Assembly: GCA_903870415.1 (NCBI GenBank) | Contig: CAIQDA010000084.1 | Span: forward strand, 1 to 47,550 | Direction: 5' to 3' | DNA: 47,550 nt | Source: an uncultured delta proteobacterium | Lineage (GTDB): Bacteria; Myxococcota_A; Polyangia; Polyangiales; Polyangiaceae | Part shown: one piece after another, positions 17,788 through 26,992 of the stretch | Layout of the letters: each line of letters starts with the position of its first letter | How positions within the stretch are numbered: the first letter of the stretch is position 1 | Notes under the pieces: model-generated | What the model saw: only the letters and a program-made list of their open reading frames with translations | Told to the model about the DNA's origin: nothing | Database searches by the model: none | Translations under genes and position numbers: made by a program

Positions 17788-18501
17788 ATGCGAACCCTCG
17801 GACTCGTGCTTGTGGCGTCGCTCGCCCTCGTGGGCTGTGACGAGAAGAAAGACGCCGTTTCGGCGATCGCGGGCGAAGGCCGTCGCAGCGATGCGGTGAC
17901 CACCTCGAAGCCGACGGTGCAACCAAACGCCCCCACTGCGCCTGGTGCGCCTGGTGCTCCTGTCGCGCAAGCGCACGCCGAGGCCCCGAAAGGACCGCGT
18001 GTATTCTGCACAGAAGCGCCCGCGGCAAAAGGTGCGAAGCTGCCGTCAACGAAGCTGGCTCAGCTCGTCGCGAACGGAAAGCCTATCGCCGCCGCAAAGC
18101 CGACGCCGCCTGCGAAGCACTGGACATGGGTGAACCTGTGGGCCGCGTGGTGTGGTCCGTGCCGTGAGGAAATCCCGCGGTTGAAGCGCTGGGAGCGCGA
18201 ACTCGCAGCCAGCCCAACGCCGCTCGCCATCGCGTTTCTCAGCCTCGACGACGACGAGCGACAGGCGCAAAAGTTCCTCGATGCGCAGCCTCTCGCGGGG
18301 CTTCAGCGAAGCTTTTGGATCGGCGAAAACGAACGCGAGCGCGCGGCGTGGCTCGGGACCTTTGGCCTCAAAGAGTCGCCGAACCTGCCCGTGCAGCTTC
18401 TCTTCACGCCGGCGGGCGAGCTCGCCTGCATCGTGGGCGGCGCCGTTGACGATGGCGACTTCGATGCGGTGAAGAAGTTCCTGGCGGCGGGCACCAAGTA
18501 G
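17788..18501 (+). CDS. TlpA-like thioredoxin-fold lipoprotein
   Basis: Lipobox ASLALVGC; TWVNLWAAWCGPCREEIPRLKRW. Confidence 0.93.
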   Translation: MRTLGLVLVASLALVGCDEKKDAVSAIAGEGRRSDAVTTSKPTVQPNAPTAPGAPGAPVAQAHAEAPKGPRVFCTEAPAAKGAKLPSTKLAQLVANGKPIAAAKPTPPAKHWTWVNLWAAWCGPCREEIPRLKRWERELAASPTPLAIAFLSLDDDERQAQKFLDAQPLAGLQRSFWIGENERERAAWLGTFGLKESPNLPVQLLFTPAGELACIVGGAVDDGDFDAVKKFLAAGTK

Positions 18502-18524
18502 GCGCGGCGCGCGGCGGCTCGGTC

Positions 18525-20306
18525 TCAGTTGAGAATGAGGCCAAGGCCGATGGTCGCACCCGTGCTCGTTGGCAGCGCATGGGGCAAGTACAGGCCCATG
18601 AGCGAGCGTTGGGCGCAGGCACGCGCTGCATCGGGCCATGGCGCATCGTCGAAGACGACCCCGACGACCTTGCCGTCCGGTGACACCTGCAAGCGTGCCA
18701 CGAGCTCGCCTAGGTTGCCGGGGCGGAGCTGCCCCGCCGAGCCCATGGTGCAGCGCTCGAGTGCCTTCTTGGCGCGATCGGCTTGCCCCGCGATGTCGCC
18801 CTCGCTGAGGCCCTGTCCAGCCTGCACGCGCGTGACCGATCCGAGCGCTTGGCGAATCTCGTGGAGCGCGTCGGCGACCGTGGGCGCGGTGTTCGGAAGG
18901 GTGGCGGGAGCGATGCCCGACTTGGCGTCTCCGCCAGGGGCCAAGGCTCCGAATTTCGGCGACGCGGGCGCGACGTGAACGCCTCCTTGCGCGGGCTCGA
19001 TGAAGTCGGTCGAGCGAACGACGAGTGCCCGTGAAGGTGTAGAATGCACAGAAGCATGATCGGGCGGGAGCGCGGCGATGGACGGAGGTGCCGGCGTCAC
19101 CTTTGGTGCCCGTGAGGCCGAGGACCCCGCGCCCGTCGCCGCCACCGTAAGCGACTCCTGGCCCGCGGCGGGTTTGGGGCCGTCACCGCCGAAGCTGTTC
19201 GCCAGAATGAACCCCGCCCCCACGAAGGCAATCCCCGCGAACGCCGCGCCGACGCCAAACCGCGAAGGCTTCTGCGGGCGAAGCAGGGGAAACTCCTCGT
19301 CGTCGATCGCGTCCTGGGGCGACGTGGGAAACGCGAGCGCATCGCCGGTGCTCGGGACGTCGAGCGATGACGCGCGAAGCGGAGAAATCGCGATGGTGGC
19401 CTCGCTCTGCCGTGTCGGGTGCTCGCGCAAAACGTCGAGGAGTGCGCGGCGCATCGTGCGTGCATCGGCGTAGCGAGAACCTTCGTCTTTGCTCAACGCA
19501 CGCGTGCAGAATGCATCGAAAGATTCGGGAAGAATCACGCGCGACGACGGCAGCGGGATCTCGGCAGACACGTGCTTGATGGCAACCTCGACCGCTGTCG
19601 TTCCCGCATAGGGGCGCGTTCCTGTCGCGAGCTCAAAAAGCAAAACGCCCACGGCGTAGAGGTCCGAACGGGGCGTGGCGACGCGGCCCACCACCTGTTC
19701 CGGGGCCATGTATTCCGGTGTACCGACGACGAAACCCGCTTGCGTGAGCGGTTCATGGGCGCCCGAGCTCGCTTCGGCACCGTGGTAGCTGGCAATTCCG
19801 AAGTCGCAAATCTTGGCATGCTCGACACGTTTGCCGTCGTCATCGCGGGTCTTGGTCACCAAGATATTGCCGGGCTTCAAGTCGCGATGAACGACCCCCA
19901 CATCGTGGACGGCTGCGAGCCCTGCGAGGATGTCCGCGCCGATGGCCACGACGCGCTCAAGCGGGAGCGCTCCTTGCGACTCGACGAGCGCGCGCAGGTC
20001 GACGCCGTCCACGTGCTCCATCGCGAGGTAGGGAAAACCCGTCGAATCGCGGCCAAAGTCGAGGACGCGAACGATGCACCGATGGTCGATGCGCGCGAGC
20101 GACTCCGCCTCGCGCTCGAAGCGAAGGATGCATTCTGCATCTTGTCCAAGGAGAACCTTGAGGGCGACGGTCGTGCCGAGATCACGATGACGCGCCCGAA
20201 AAACTGCGCCCATTCCGCCGGCACCGACGAGCGATAGAACGTCGAACTTTCCGGCCACGGTGCGTCCGATGAGCGCACCAAGATCGTTCGCGCTGGGTCC
20301 GTCCAT
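18525..20306 (-). CDS. Ser/Thr protein kinase with TM and C-terminal AgmX/TonB-like domain
   Basis: VVHRDLKPGNILV, ICDFGIA, MAPEQ; TM FGVGAAFAGIAFVGAGFILANSF; tail KKALERCTMGSAGQLRPGNLGELVARLQVSPDGKVVGV. Confidence 0.95.
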   Translation of the reverse strand: MDGPSANDLGALIGRTVAGKFDVLSLVGAGGMGAVFRARHRDLGTTVALKVLLGQDAECILRFEREAESLARIDHRCIVRVLDFGRDSTGFPYLAMEHVDGVDLRALVESQGALPLERVVAIGADILAGLAAVHDVGVVHRDLKPGNILVTKTRDDDGKRVEHAKICDFGIASYHGAEASSGAHEPLTQAGFVVGTPEYMAPEQVVGRVATPRSDLYAVGVLLFELATGTRPYAGTTAVEVAIKHVSAEIPLPSSRVILPESFDAFCTRALSKDEGSRYADARTMRRALLDVLREHPTRQSEATIAISPLRASSLDVPSTGDALAFPTSPQDAIDDEEFPLLRPQKPSRFGVGAAFAGIAFVGAGFILANSFGGDGPKPAAGQESLTVAATGAGSSASRAPKVTPAPPSIAALPPDHASVHSTPSRALVVRSTDFIEPAQGGVHVAPASPKFGALAPGGDAKSGIAPATLPNTAPTVADALHEIRQALGSVTRVQAGQGLSEGDIAGQADRAKKALERCTMGSAGQLRPGNLGELVARLQVSPDGKVVGVVFDDAPWPDAARACAQRSLMGLYLPHALPTSTGATIGLGLILN

Positions 20307-20406
20307 CTGGCGAAGCCTCGCACCCGACGGCAGTCACGGCAAGGTGCTCGCCCGCGAAGGCTGCGCCGTACTTGCCGCCGCCCGCGTCACCTGAGACGAT
20401 GCCCCC

Positions 20407-20862
20407 ATGACGGACGGAATCGATCGCGTGTTCGCCGACCGCGAAACGGGGATGCGCTTCATCAGCGCGCGCGCCATGGTCGATCATTACCTCGAGCGGT
20501 ACGGTCGCAACGTCGGTCGCCCCATTCCGCGCATCGATGCCTCGGGCCGCGCCGACATTCGGCATGGGTCCGCGCTCGTCAGCGTCACGGTGCTCGAAGA
20601 CCACGGGGTGCTCGTGATTCACGCACCGGTCGGCGGCATTCCCGACGGCAACCGCGAGGCTCTTTATCGCGAGCTTCTCGAGGCGTCGTACTTGTCGACG
20701 AGCGACGCGGCGTTCGCGGTGGACGCATCGTCGCAGCGCATTGTCGTCCGCGCGTTGCGGCGTCTCTCGGGCCTCGATTACGAAGAGCTCGAAGACTTGA
20801 TCGACACCGTTGGCAGCGTGGCCGACGAATGGGACGAACGGTTTCGCGCGCGAAAACCCTGA
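20407..20862 (+). CDS. Small protein resembling CesT/Tir-family type III secretion chaperones
   Basis: VLVIHAPVGGIPDGNREALYRELLEASYLSTSDAAFAVDASSQRIVVRALRRLSGLDYEELEDLIDTVGSVADEW matches the CesT fold pattern by eye only. Confidence 0.55.
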   Translation: MTDGIDRVFADRETGMRFISARAMVDHYLERYGRNVGRPIPRIDASGRADIRHGSALVSVTVLEDHGVLVIHAPVGGIPDGNREALYRELLEASYLSTSDAAFAVDASSQRIVVRALRRLSGLDYEELEDLIDTVGSVADEWDERFRARKP

Positions 20863-20881
20863 ACGATTCGTCGCAGGTTCA

Positions 20882-21910
20882 TCAGGCGCGGAACGACGGG
20901 CAGAGCAGAATCTTGCCGTCGCTCATGGAGCGTTCGTAGGCCGCCATCGACTCGAGAATGTGATCGAAGCCGACCTTGTCGCGGATGCTCGTCGCAAACT
21001 CCTGACGAATGCGACGCTGCACGGCCACGCCGCCCTCAAGCACCGCGGGGAGTCCTGCGGTACGAAACCAGTCCGCGAGCCAGAATCCTTGCAGGTGCTG
21101 GCCGCGAAAGACGAGTTCGCGCGGGTCGATGGAGCACGGCGTTTCGGAGAGAGCGCCGTAGACGACGATCGTTGATCCGCGTGGCATGCATGCGGCGACC
21201 TCGCCCGTGAGCGCGCCCGCGACAGCGTCAAAGGCGACCGTGGCCTTCACTTCGCGTGCAAGGGCTCGAAGCGTGTCGCGCCAACCGGACGCGGAGCTAT
21301 TGACCACGTGAATGGCGCCGAGGTCACGGAGCAATTGAGCCTGGGACTCACGCCGAACCACGCTGACGAGCGCGATGCCCTCGCGTTTGCAGAGGCGCAC
21401 CAGCATACGTCCAAGCGCGGAAGCACCTGCAGTCTGCACGATTCCTTCGTGGCCCTGTTTGCGTGCAAGCTGCACGAGTGCGTGCGCGGTGAGCGGGTTC
21501 ACGATGGCCGTGGCGCCTTCGTCGTCGGTGACCCAGGGCAAAAGCGGAATGCATTGCTGAACCGGCACGCGCGCGTATTCAGCCCACGAGCCGTCGCCGT
21601 CCACGGATGCGGAAAATGCCACACGAAGGCCCATGAGTGCCTGCGCCGCGAAGCCTCCTCCGCCCGCCACGACACGGCCGCTTCCTTCGAAGCCGGGGAC
21701 GACCGGAAGGGGCTTCGTGATGCCGTACATGCCCTTCAGGAACATCAAGTCCGAGGGGTTTACGGGGGCTGCTGAAACTTTGATGAGAGCTTCGCCGGGC
21801 TCAAGAACGGGAACAGGGCGATCCTCGACGCGAAGCGCCGAAACGCCGCCGGGACCATCGTGAAGCACGACGGCGCGCATGGTGGAGGGCACAGGCTCGA
21901 TTGGCGGCAT
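20882..21910 (-). CDS. Zinc-type alcohol dehydrogenase / NADPH:quinone oxidoreductase family protein
   Basis: MRAVVLHDGPGGVSALRVEDRPVPVLEPGEALIKVSAAPVNPSDLMFLKGMYG; GIVQTAGASALGRMLVRLCKREG. Confidence 0.93.
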   Translation of the reverse strand: MPPIEPVPSTMRAVVLHDGPGGVSALRVEDRPVPVLEPGEALIKVSAAPVNPSDLMFLKGMYGITKPLPVVPGFEGSGRVVAGGGGFAAQALMGLRVAFSASVDGDGSWAEYARVPVQQCIPLLPWVTDDEGATAIVNPLTAHALVQLARKQGHEGIVQTAGASALGRMLVRLCKREGIALVSVVRRESQAQLLRDLGAIHVVNSSASGWRDTLRALAREVKATVAFDAVAGALTGEVAACMPRGSTIVVYGALSETPCSIDPRELVFRGQHLQGFWLADWFRTAGLPAVLEGGVAVQRRIRQEFATSIRDKVGFDHILESMAAYERSMSDGKILLCPSFRA

Positions 21911-21969
21911 GACGCTCTCGTAGTGCGATTTGCGCACGCGCGAAACGGTGCTGCGCAGGCGGTCCCTCG

Positions 21970-24900
21970 TCAGCGCAGCGTGCGCGGCGTCGGGGGATCG
22001 AACATTTCATCGTCGGTGAGTTCAAGCGCTCGCGGCCCCTCAAGGGCACGCAGGCGTTCGTCGAGGCGGCGTTGAACCTCGCGCTCGATCGCTTCGTCGG
22101 TCGCCGTACGGCCCCGGTTCGCCACGAGGATGCCCCACTGCTTGAGCTTGGCGTAAAAGGTGACCTTCGAGACCCCGAGGGCGGTCGCCGCCTTCGCCAC
22201 GTTGCCTGCGCACAGGTCATAGGCCTGCATGAACGCGCGTTTTTCGACCACCACGAGCGGTTCGATGACGCCGGGACGCACAAGCGATTCAGGAGGAAGC
22301 GAACCAGGCGGCGCTGTGCCTGGGCCTGAAAGCGGAGCGCTCGACCCCGACGACCAAACCGTGGTCGCAGCCGTTCGCCGGTTTTGGATCATGAGGGAGA
22401 TGGGCGAGTTGCCGAGGAGGCGCACCGTGAGCTGCGAGAGCGTGCGCATGTCCGGAGATAGTCGCGATACTTCGCTCTCCATGACGTTGGCTACTTCACG
22501 TATATTTCCGGGCCAGTCGTAGGCATACAGCTCGCCTGAGAGTTCGGGACCAATGCCGTGGACCTGCTTGCCCTGTTGTTCCGCGAAGCGCTGAAGGTAG
22601 AAAAGGCAGAGCGGCAAAATGTCGTCGCGGCGGTCGCGAAGCGCGGGAAGCTCGATGGCCAGAACGCGAAGGCGGAAGAGAAGGTCGAGACGGAACTTGC
22701 CCTCGGCCACGTGGGCTTCGAGGTTCTGGTGCGTGGTCGCGATGACGCGCGCATTGACGGGCCTTTCGCGGTTGCCGCCGAGGCGCTGCACCGACCGCTC
22801 TTGGAGTACGCGGAGGAGCTTCGCTTGCATGTCGAGCGGCATGTCGCCGATCTCGTCGAGGAGGATGGTGCCATCGCCCGCGAGCTCGAATTTGCCCGCA
22901 TTGCCCTCAGCTTTTGCCCCGGTGAACGCGCCCTTTTCGTAGCCAAAAAGTTCCGCCTCGAGGAGGTCACGCGGAAGCGCGGCGCAGTTGATTCCCACGA
23001 ACGGTGCCGACGCCCGCGTGCTCGCGCCATGGATGGCTTGCGCAAGAACTTCTTTGCCCGTGCCGCTCTCGCCCGTGATGAGAACGGTGGCATCGACGAG
23101 CGACGCTTGGCGACCGAGTTGCACGGCCTGGCGCATCGAGCGGCTCTCGCCGACGCAGTCGTCAAACGTGTAGCGCGGACGAATCGCCGAGATGCGGCGC
23201 GCGAGAGTTTGGGCGCGCTCGAACTCGACGAATGAGAGAAGGAGTCCACCGGAGTCCGAGCCATCGTCGAACGGTCGTGCGGTGACGACGGCGTTGACCG
23301 AGCCAATCTTCACGACCACACCGTCGAGGCGTCGCGTCACGGGAAGAGCGGCTTCGAGGTCCCGCAAGTCGTGGAACGTCGAGAGCTTGCGTCCGACCAC
23401 GTCGCGGGCCGGAAGCCGCAAAATGCGCAACGCGTCGGCATTCGCGGCGAGGATAGCCCCGTCGCCGCCGACGCTGAGAATGCCCTGACGAATCGCATCG
23501 AAGGTGGCTTCGAGTTGCCGATGGAGTCGCCGTTCGGCCTTGTGCGCCACGCTGCGACTGAGCACGAGCGAGATGTAGTCGCCGAGCAAGGACCCGAGGC
23601 GCTCGTCGAGCTCGACGAACTGGCCACCACGGGTTTGCCTGTCGGCGTAAAACGACCCGATGCGGTCGCCCGCGTAGATGGGCACGACGAGGTGCGCGCC
23701 AACGCCGGAGTCGCCGCGCGGTGCGCTTGAAGGTCGGCGCACGGTGCCGATACCCGTGAGCTCTGCACCCACGTGCGGGCGCCAACGTTCCGAGAGTTGC
23801 CCGCCGCGACCTTTCTGCGCGAGCACCTCGAGTCCAGGGCCTTGCTCGATGACGACGACGGCGAGGTCCGCGTCGAGAATTTCAAGGCCGAGTGCGCAGA
23901 GGGCCTCGGTCGCGTGCTCAGGTCCCGCCGATTGCTCGAGGCGCGGGATGCGCTCGAGAAGAAGGCGCAACTTCGCCGCTTGCTCTTCGACTTTGACGAG
24001 CTCGTGGGCCAGGTCGCGCGTGGCTCGGTGAAGCTCTTCGACGGCGTCGGCGCCGCGGCCCCGTTGAAGCTGCTGAAGCTCCTCGTGCGCGCGCGCAGCG
24101 ACGAGAGAAATCTCTTCAGGGTCGGCGTTCGCCCCGGTTCCGCGGCTGGCAATCCCTGCGATGGCACGTTCCGCAACCGCGCGCATCGCGATGAGTGCAC
24201 CCTGCACGGACCCCTGGACCCGCTCGGTGGTCTCAAGGGCGCGCACGGACCCATCGCTCAACGCGCGATCGGCGAAGCGTCGCCCGGTTCGGCGGAACAC
24301 GCGACCGAGCAAAACGCGGTCGCCCGGTGAACCATGAGCACCGAGTGCGGTGTGCGCGGCGGAGGCTTCGCGAAGGGCGGCGTTTCCGTCGTCGGAGCTC
24401 ACATAATGCCACGCCAAGTCGAGGCGAATGCGCCCTTCTACGCGACGAAAACCGTGGTCAACCGCGATGGCGATCGCCGCTTGGAAATGCGCTTCCGCGG
24501 AGCCGTCTCCGGTGCGTCCCGCAAGGCGTGCCAGCTCGCCGAGGACCCGCGTTTGCCGAAGTGGACGCGGTTCGAGATCGAGGAGCTCCGTGAGCATCAG
24601 GACCGCGCGGCGGGGATCGTCTCCCCCGGCCAAAAGTGCGTCCGCGAGAAACACGTCGCGACGCAGTTCCGGCGGCAAGTCCACGCCTTCGCCGAAGGGC
24701 GCGATGGGTCGATCGAACGCGTTTCGGCGCCATGCGAACACACTGGCCACGTGCCCATGCGCGAGGAGCGTGTGGTGCCCGAGCTCTCGGGCCGCGGCGA
24801 GAGCGCCGGTGAGCCATGAGCGCGCACTCGTGTGATCGTCGGTCTCGAGCGCTCCTTCGATGAGCGCGAAGTCCACGCGCAAAGCAGCTTCACGGTGCCG

Positions 24901-25146
24901 GTGCGCAACGAGGAGGCGACGGGCGGCGAAGAGCTCTTCGAACGCCGCCGAATCAAGGCCTGCCGCAAAGATGGGAAGCACGTCTGCGGCCACGTCGTCG
25001 GCGAAGGCGATCGGATCGGCGAGCGCGGCCTGTGCGGCTCCTTCGTTCGTGATCGAACCGCTCGCCACGACAAGGTCACCGCGCAGCGAAACGTCTGTCG
25101 GCTCGACGACGGTGGGGCTCTCGACTTCGTTGAAAATGACTGCCAT
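21970..25146 (-). CDS. Sigma54-dependent transcriptional activator (TPR-like, GAF, PAS, AAA+, Fis HTH), 1058 aa
   Basis: GESGTGKE Walker [26 protein letters not shown] Walker B, C-terminal [28 protein letters not shown]. Confidence 0.95.
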   Translation of the reverse strand: MAVIFNEVESPTVVEPTDVSLRGDLVVASGSITNEGAAQAALADPIAFADDVAADVLPIFAAGLDSAAFEELFAARRLLVAHRHREAALRVDFALIEGALETDDHTSARSWLTGALAAARELGHHTLLAHGHVASVFAWRRNAFDRPIAPFGEGVDLPPELRRDVFLADALLAGGDDPRRAVLMLTELLDLEPRPLRQTRVLGELARLAGRTGDGSAEAHFQAAIAIAVDHGFRRVEGRIRLDLAWHYVSSDDGNAALREASAAHTALGAHGSPGDRVLLGRVFRRTGRRFADRALSDGSVRALETTERVQGSVQGALIAMRAVAERAIAGIASRGTGANADPEEISLVAARAHEELQQLQRGRGADAVEELHRATRDLAHELVKVEEQAAKLRLLLERIPRLEQSAGPEHATEALCALGLEILDADLAVVVIEQGPGLEVLAQKGRGGQLSERWRPHVGAELTGIGTVRRPSSAPRGDSGVGAHLVVPIYAGDRIGSFYADRQTRGGQFVELDERLGSLLGDYISLVLSRSVAHKAERRLHRQLEATFDAIRQGILSVGGDGAILAANADALRILRLPARDVVGRKLSTFHDLRDLEAALPVTRRLDGVVVKIGSVNAVVTARPFDDGSDSGGLLLSFVEFERAQTLARRISAIRPRYTFDDCVGESRSMRQAVQLGRQASLVDATVLITGESGTGKEVLAQAIHGASTRASAPFVGINCAALPRDLLEAELFGYEKGAFTGAKAEGNAGKFELAGDGTILLDEIGDMPLDMQAKLLRVLQERSVQRLGGNRERPVNARVIATTHQNLEAHVAEGKFRLDLLFRLRVLAIELPALRDRRDDILPLCLFYLQRFAEQQGKQVHGIGPELSGELYAYDWPGNIREVANVMESEVSRLSPDMRTLSQLTVRLLGNSPISLMIQNRRTAATTVWSSGSSAPLSGPGTAPPGSLPPESLVRPGVIEPLVVVEKRAFMQAYDLCAGNVAKAATALGVSKVTFYAKLKQWGILVANRGRTATDEAIEREVQRRLDERLRALEGPRALELTDDEMFDPPTPRTLR

Positions 25147-25152
25147 CGAAAG

Positions 25153-25683
25153 TCAGTACGTTACCGCAGCCACCAGCCCTGCCGTCCAGAACATCGCGTC
25201 GTCGGCTTCGTCGCCCGTGATGGTGACGCGACGCAGGCGAGCGCCCACATCGATGTGCGGGGAAGCCGGGTAATCGAGGCCGATCTCCCAGTCGAACGTG
25301 GTGCCGCTCACATACGCCGTGTTCAGCGTTTTCCCGTTTCCCCACGAGTAGCCATAATGCGCGCCGATGAGGGGCTTGAGCACGAAGCCCGGGTAACGAA
25401 GGTCTCCGCCGACGGCCATGCGGTAAAACCATACGGGACGCGAGTCGTCGCGCGGGTTTGCAAAACGGCTGTAGCTTACAAGTAGTCCCGGACGGACTTC
25501 GACGGAGCTGAACGCGATCGGGTACGCGACAAAGGCGTCGGTCCCGACGCTCGTGCTGTACTTGCCGTCGACGCGCGCGCCTGGAATGGTCGCGGCGAGC
25601 TCCGCGCCAAGCAGCACGTCTGCTCGCGCCGGAAGGGCGACGGCGAGGGCGACGCCGATCATCGGCCACGGGCACGGGCGCAT
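25153..25683 (-). CDS. Hypothetical secreted protein, possibly an outer-membrane beta-barrel
   Basis: Signal-peptide-like N-terminus; alternating aromatic/polar strands; ends 6 nt upstream of the sigma54 activator start. Confidence 0.65.
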   Translation of the reverse strand: MRPCPWPMIGVALAVALPARADVLLGAELAATIPGARVDGKYSTSVGTDAFVAYPIAFSSVEVRPGLLVSYSRFANPRDDSRPVWFYRMAVGGDLRYPGFVLKPLIGAHYGYSWGNGKTLNTAYVSGTTFDWEIGLDYPASPHIDVGARLRRVTITGDEADDAMFWTAGLVAAVTY

Positions 25684-25798
25684 GGCGGGGAGGGTGCACC
25701 TTCAGCGCCGACGAAACAAGTGTCGCGACGCGCGTCTCAAAAGAGCGCGGCGCCCCCCTCGCGATGAGGAAGACGCCGCGTTCATGCAACCGCGAAAC

Positions 25799-26968
25799 TC
25801 AGCCCGCAGATTCGAGAAGACCCGCCGCGCCCATGCCGCCACCAATGCACATGGTGACGATGGCGTAGCGGCCGTTGCGGCGACGGAGTTCGTGAAGCGC
25901 CGTGGCGACGAGCTTTGCGCCCGAGCACCCAAGAGGGTGACCGAGCGAGATGGCGCCGCCGTTGACGTTGAGGCGATCCATGGGCAGCCCGAGGGTGCGC
26001 TGCACGTAGACCGCTTGGCTCGCAAACGCCTCGTTGACCTCGAAGAGGTCGATGTCCGCGACCGTGAGGCCGCTCTTGGCGAGGAGCTTCTGGACCGCGG
26101 GAATGGGGCCGATGCCCATGATGGCCGGGTCGACACCAACGGTGGCAAACGCCCGGAAGTAGCCGAGGGGCTTGGCGCCGATTTGATCGGCTTTGGCCTT
26201 CGACGTGACGATCATGGCGGCGGCGCCGTCGCTGAGTGGCGAGGCGTTGCCTGCGGTGACCGAACCCGTTGCGGAGAACACGGGCTTGAGACCCGCGAGG
26301 CTCTCCGCCGTGGTTTCGGGGCGCACGAGTTCGTCGTCCGTGAACGCATACGTCGTACGCTCATGGCCTACGAACTTAACCGCCTGCACCGCGACGAGCT
26401 CGCTCGCGAAACGGCCTGCAGCCTTGGCCGCTGCCGCTTTCTGATGGCTCGATGCGGCGAACGCGTCTTGATCGGCGCGCGCGATTTCGAAGCGCCTCGC
26501 GACGTTCTCGGCGGTGATGCCCATGGGCGTGTACACGGAGGCGACGCGCTTCATGGCTTCCGGAGAAGCGCTGAGCTTGTTGCCCGTCATCGGCACCATG
26601 GACATCGATTCGACGCCGCCGGCGACGACCATGTCGTTGGCTCCGGAGGCGATGGCACCCGCCGCGATGGCAAGCGATTGAAGGCCGCTTGAGCAGAAGC
26701 GGTTGATGGTGATGGCGCTCGTCGTCTCCGGAAGTCCGCCAAGAAGGCCGGCCACGCGGGCGATGTTGAGGCCTTGTTCGCCCTCGGGCATGGCGCAGCC
26801 GAGGATGACGTCCTCGATGTCTGCGGGGTTAACGCCCGGGTTGCGCGCCATGAGAGCCGCGATGACTTCGCCTGCGAGGTCGTCGGGGCGCTTCTGCGCA
26901 AGGGAGCCCTTGATGGCGCGGCCGACGGCGGATCGAACGGCGTCGAGAATGACAATGTCGTGGGTCAT
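25799..26968 (-). CDS. fadA: Acetyl-CoA acyltransferase (thiolase)
   Basis: NRFCSSGLQS (active Cys), NGGAISLGHPLGCSGAK, CIGGGMGAAGLLE. Confidence 0.95.
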   Translation of the reverse strand: MTHDIVILDAVRSAVGRAIKGSLAQKRPDDLAGEVIAALMARNPGVNPADIEDVILGCAMPEGEQGLNIARVAGLLGGLPETTSAITINRFCSSGLQSLAIAAGAIASGANDMVVAGGVESMSMVPMTGNKLSASPEAMKRVASVYTPMGITAENVARRFEIARADQDAFAASSHQKAAAAKAAGRFASELVAVQAVKFVGHERTTYAFTDDELVRPETTAESLAGLKPVFSATGSVTAGNASPLSDGAAAMIVTSKAKADQIGAKPLGYFRAFATVGVDPAIMGIGPIPAVQKLLAKSGLTVADIDLFEVNEAFASQAVYVQRTLGLPMDRLNVNGGAISLGHPLGCSGAKLVATALHELRRRNGRYAIVTMCIGGGMGAAGLLESAG

Positions 26969-26992
26969 GTGTTTCTCCGTTTGGCCGCGCCG

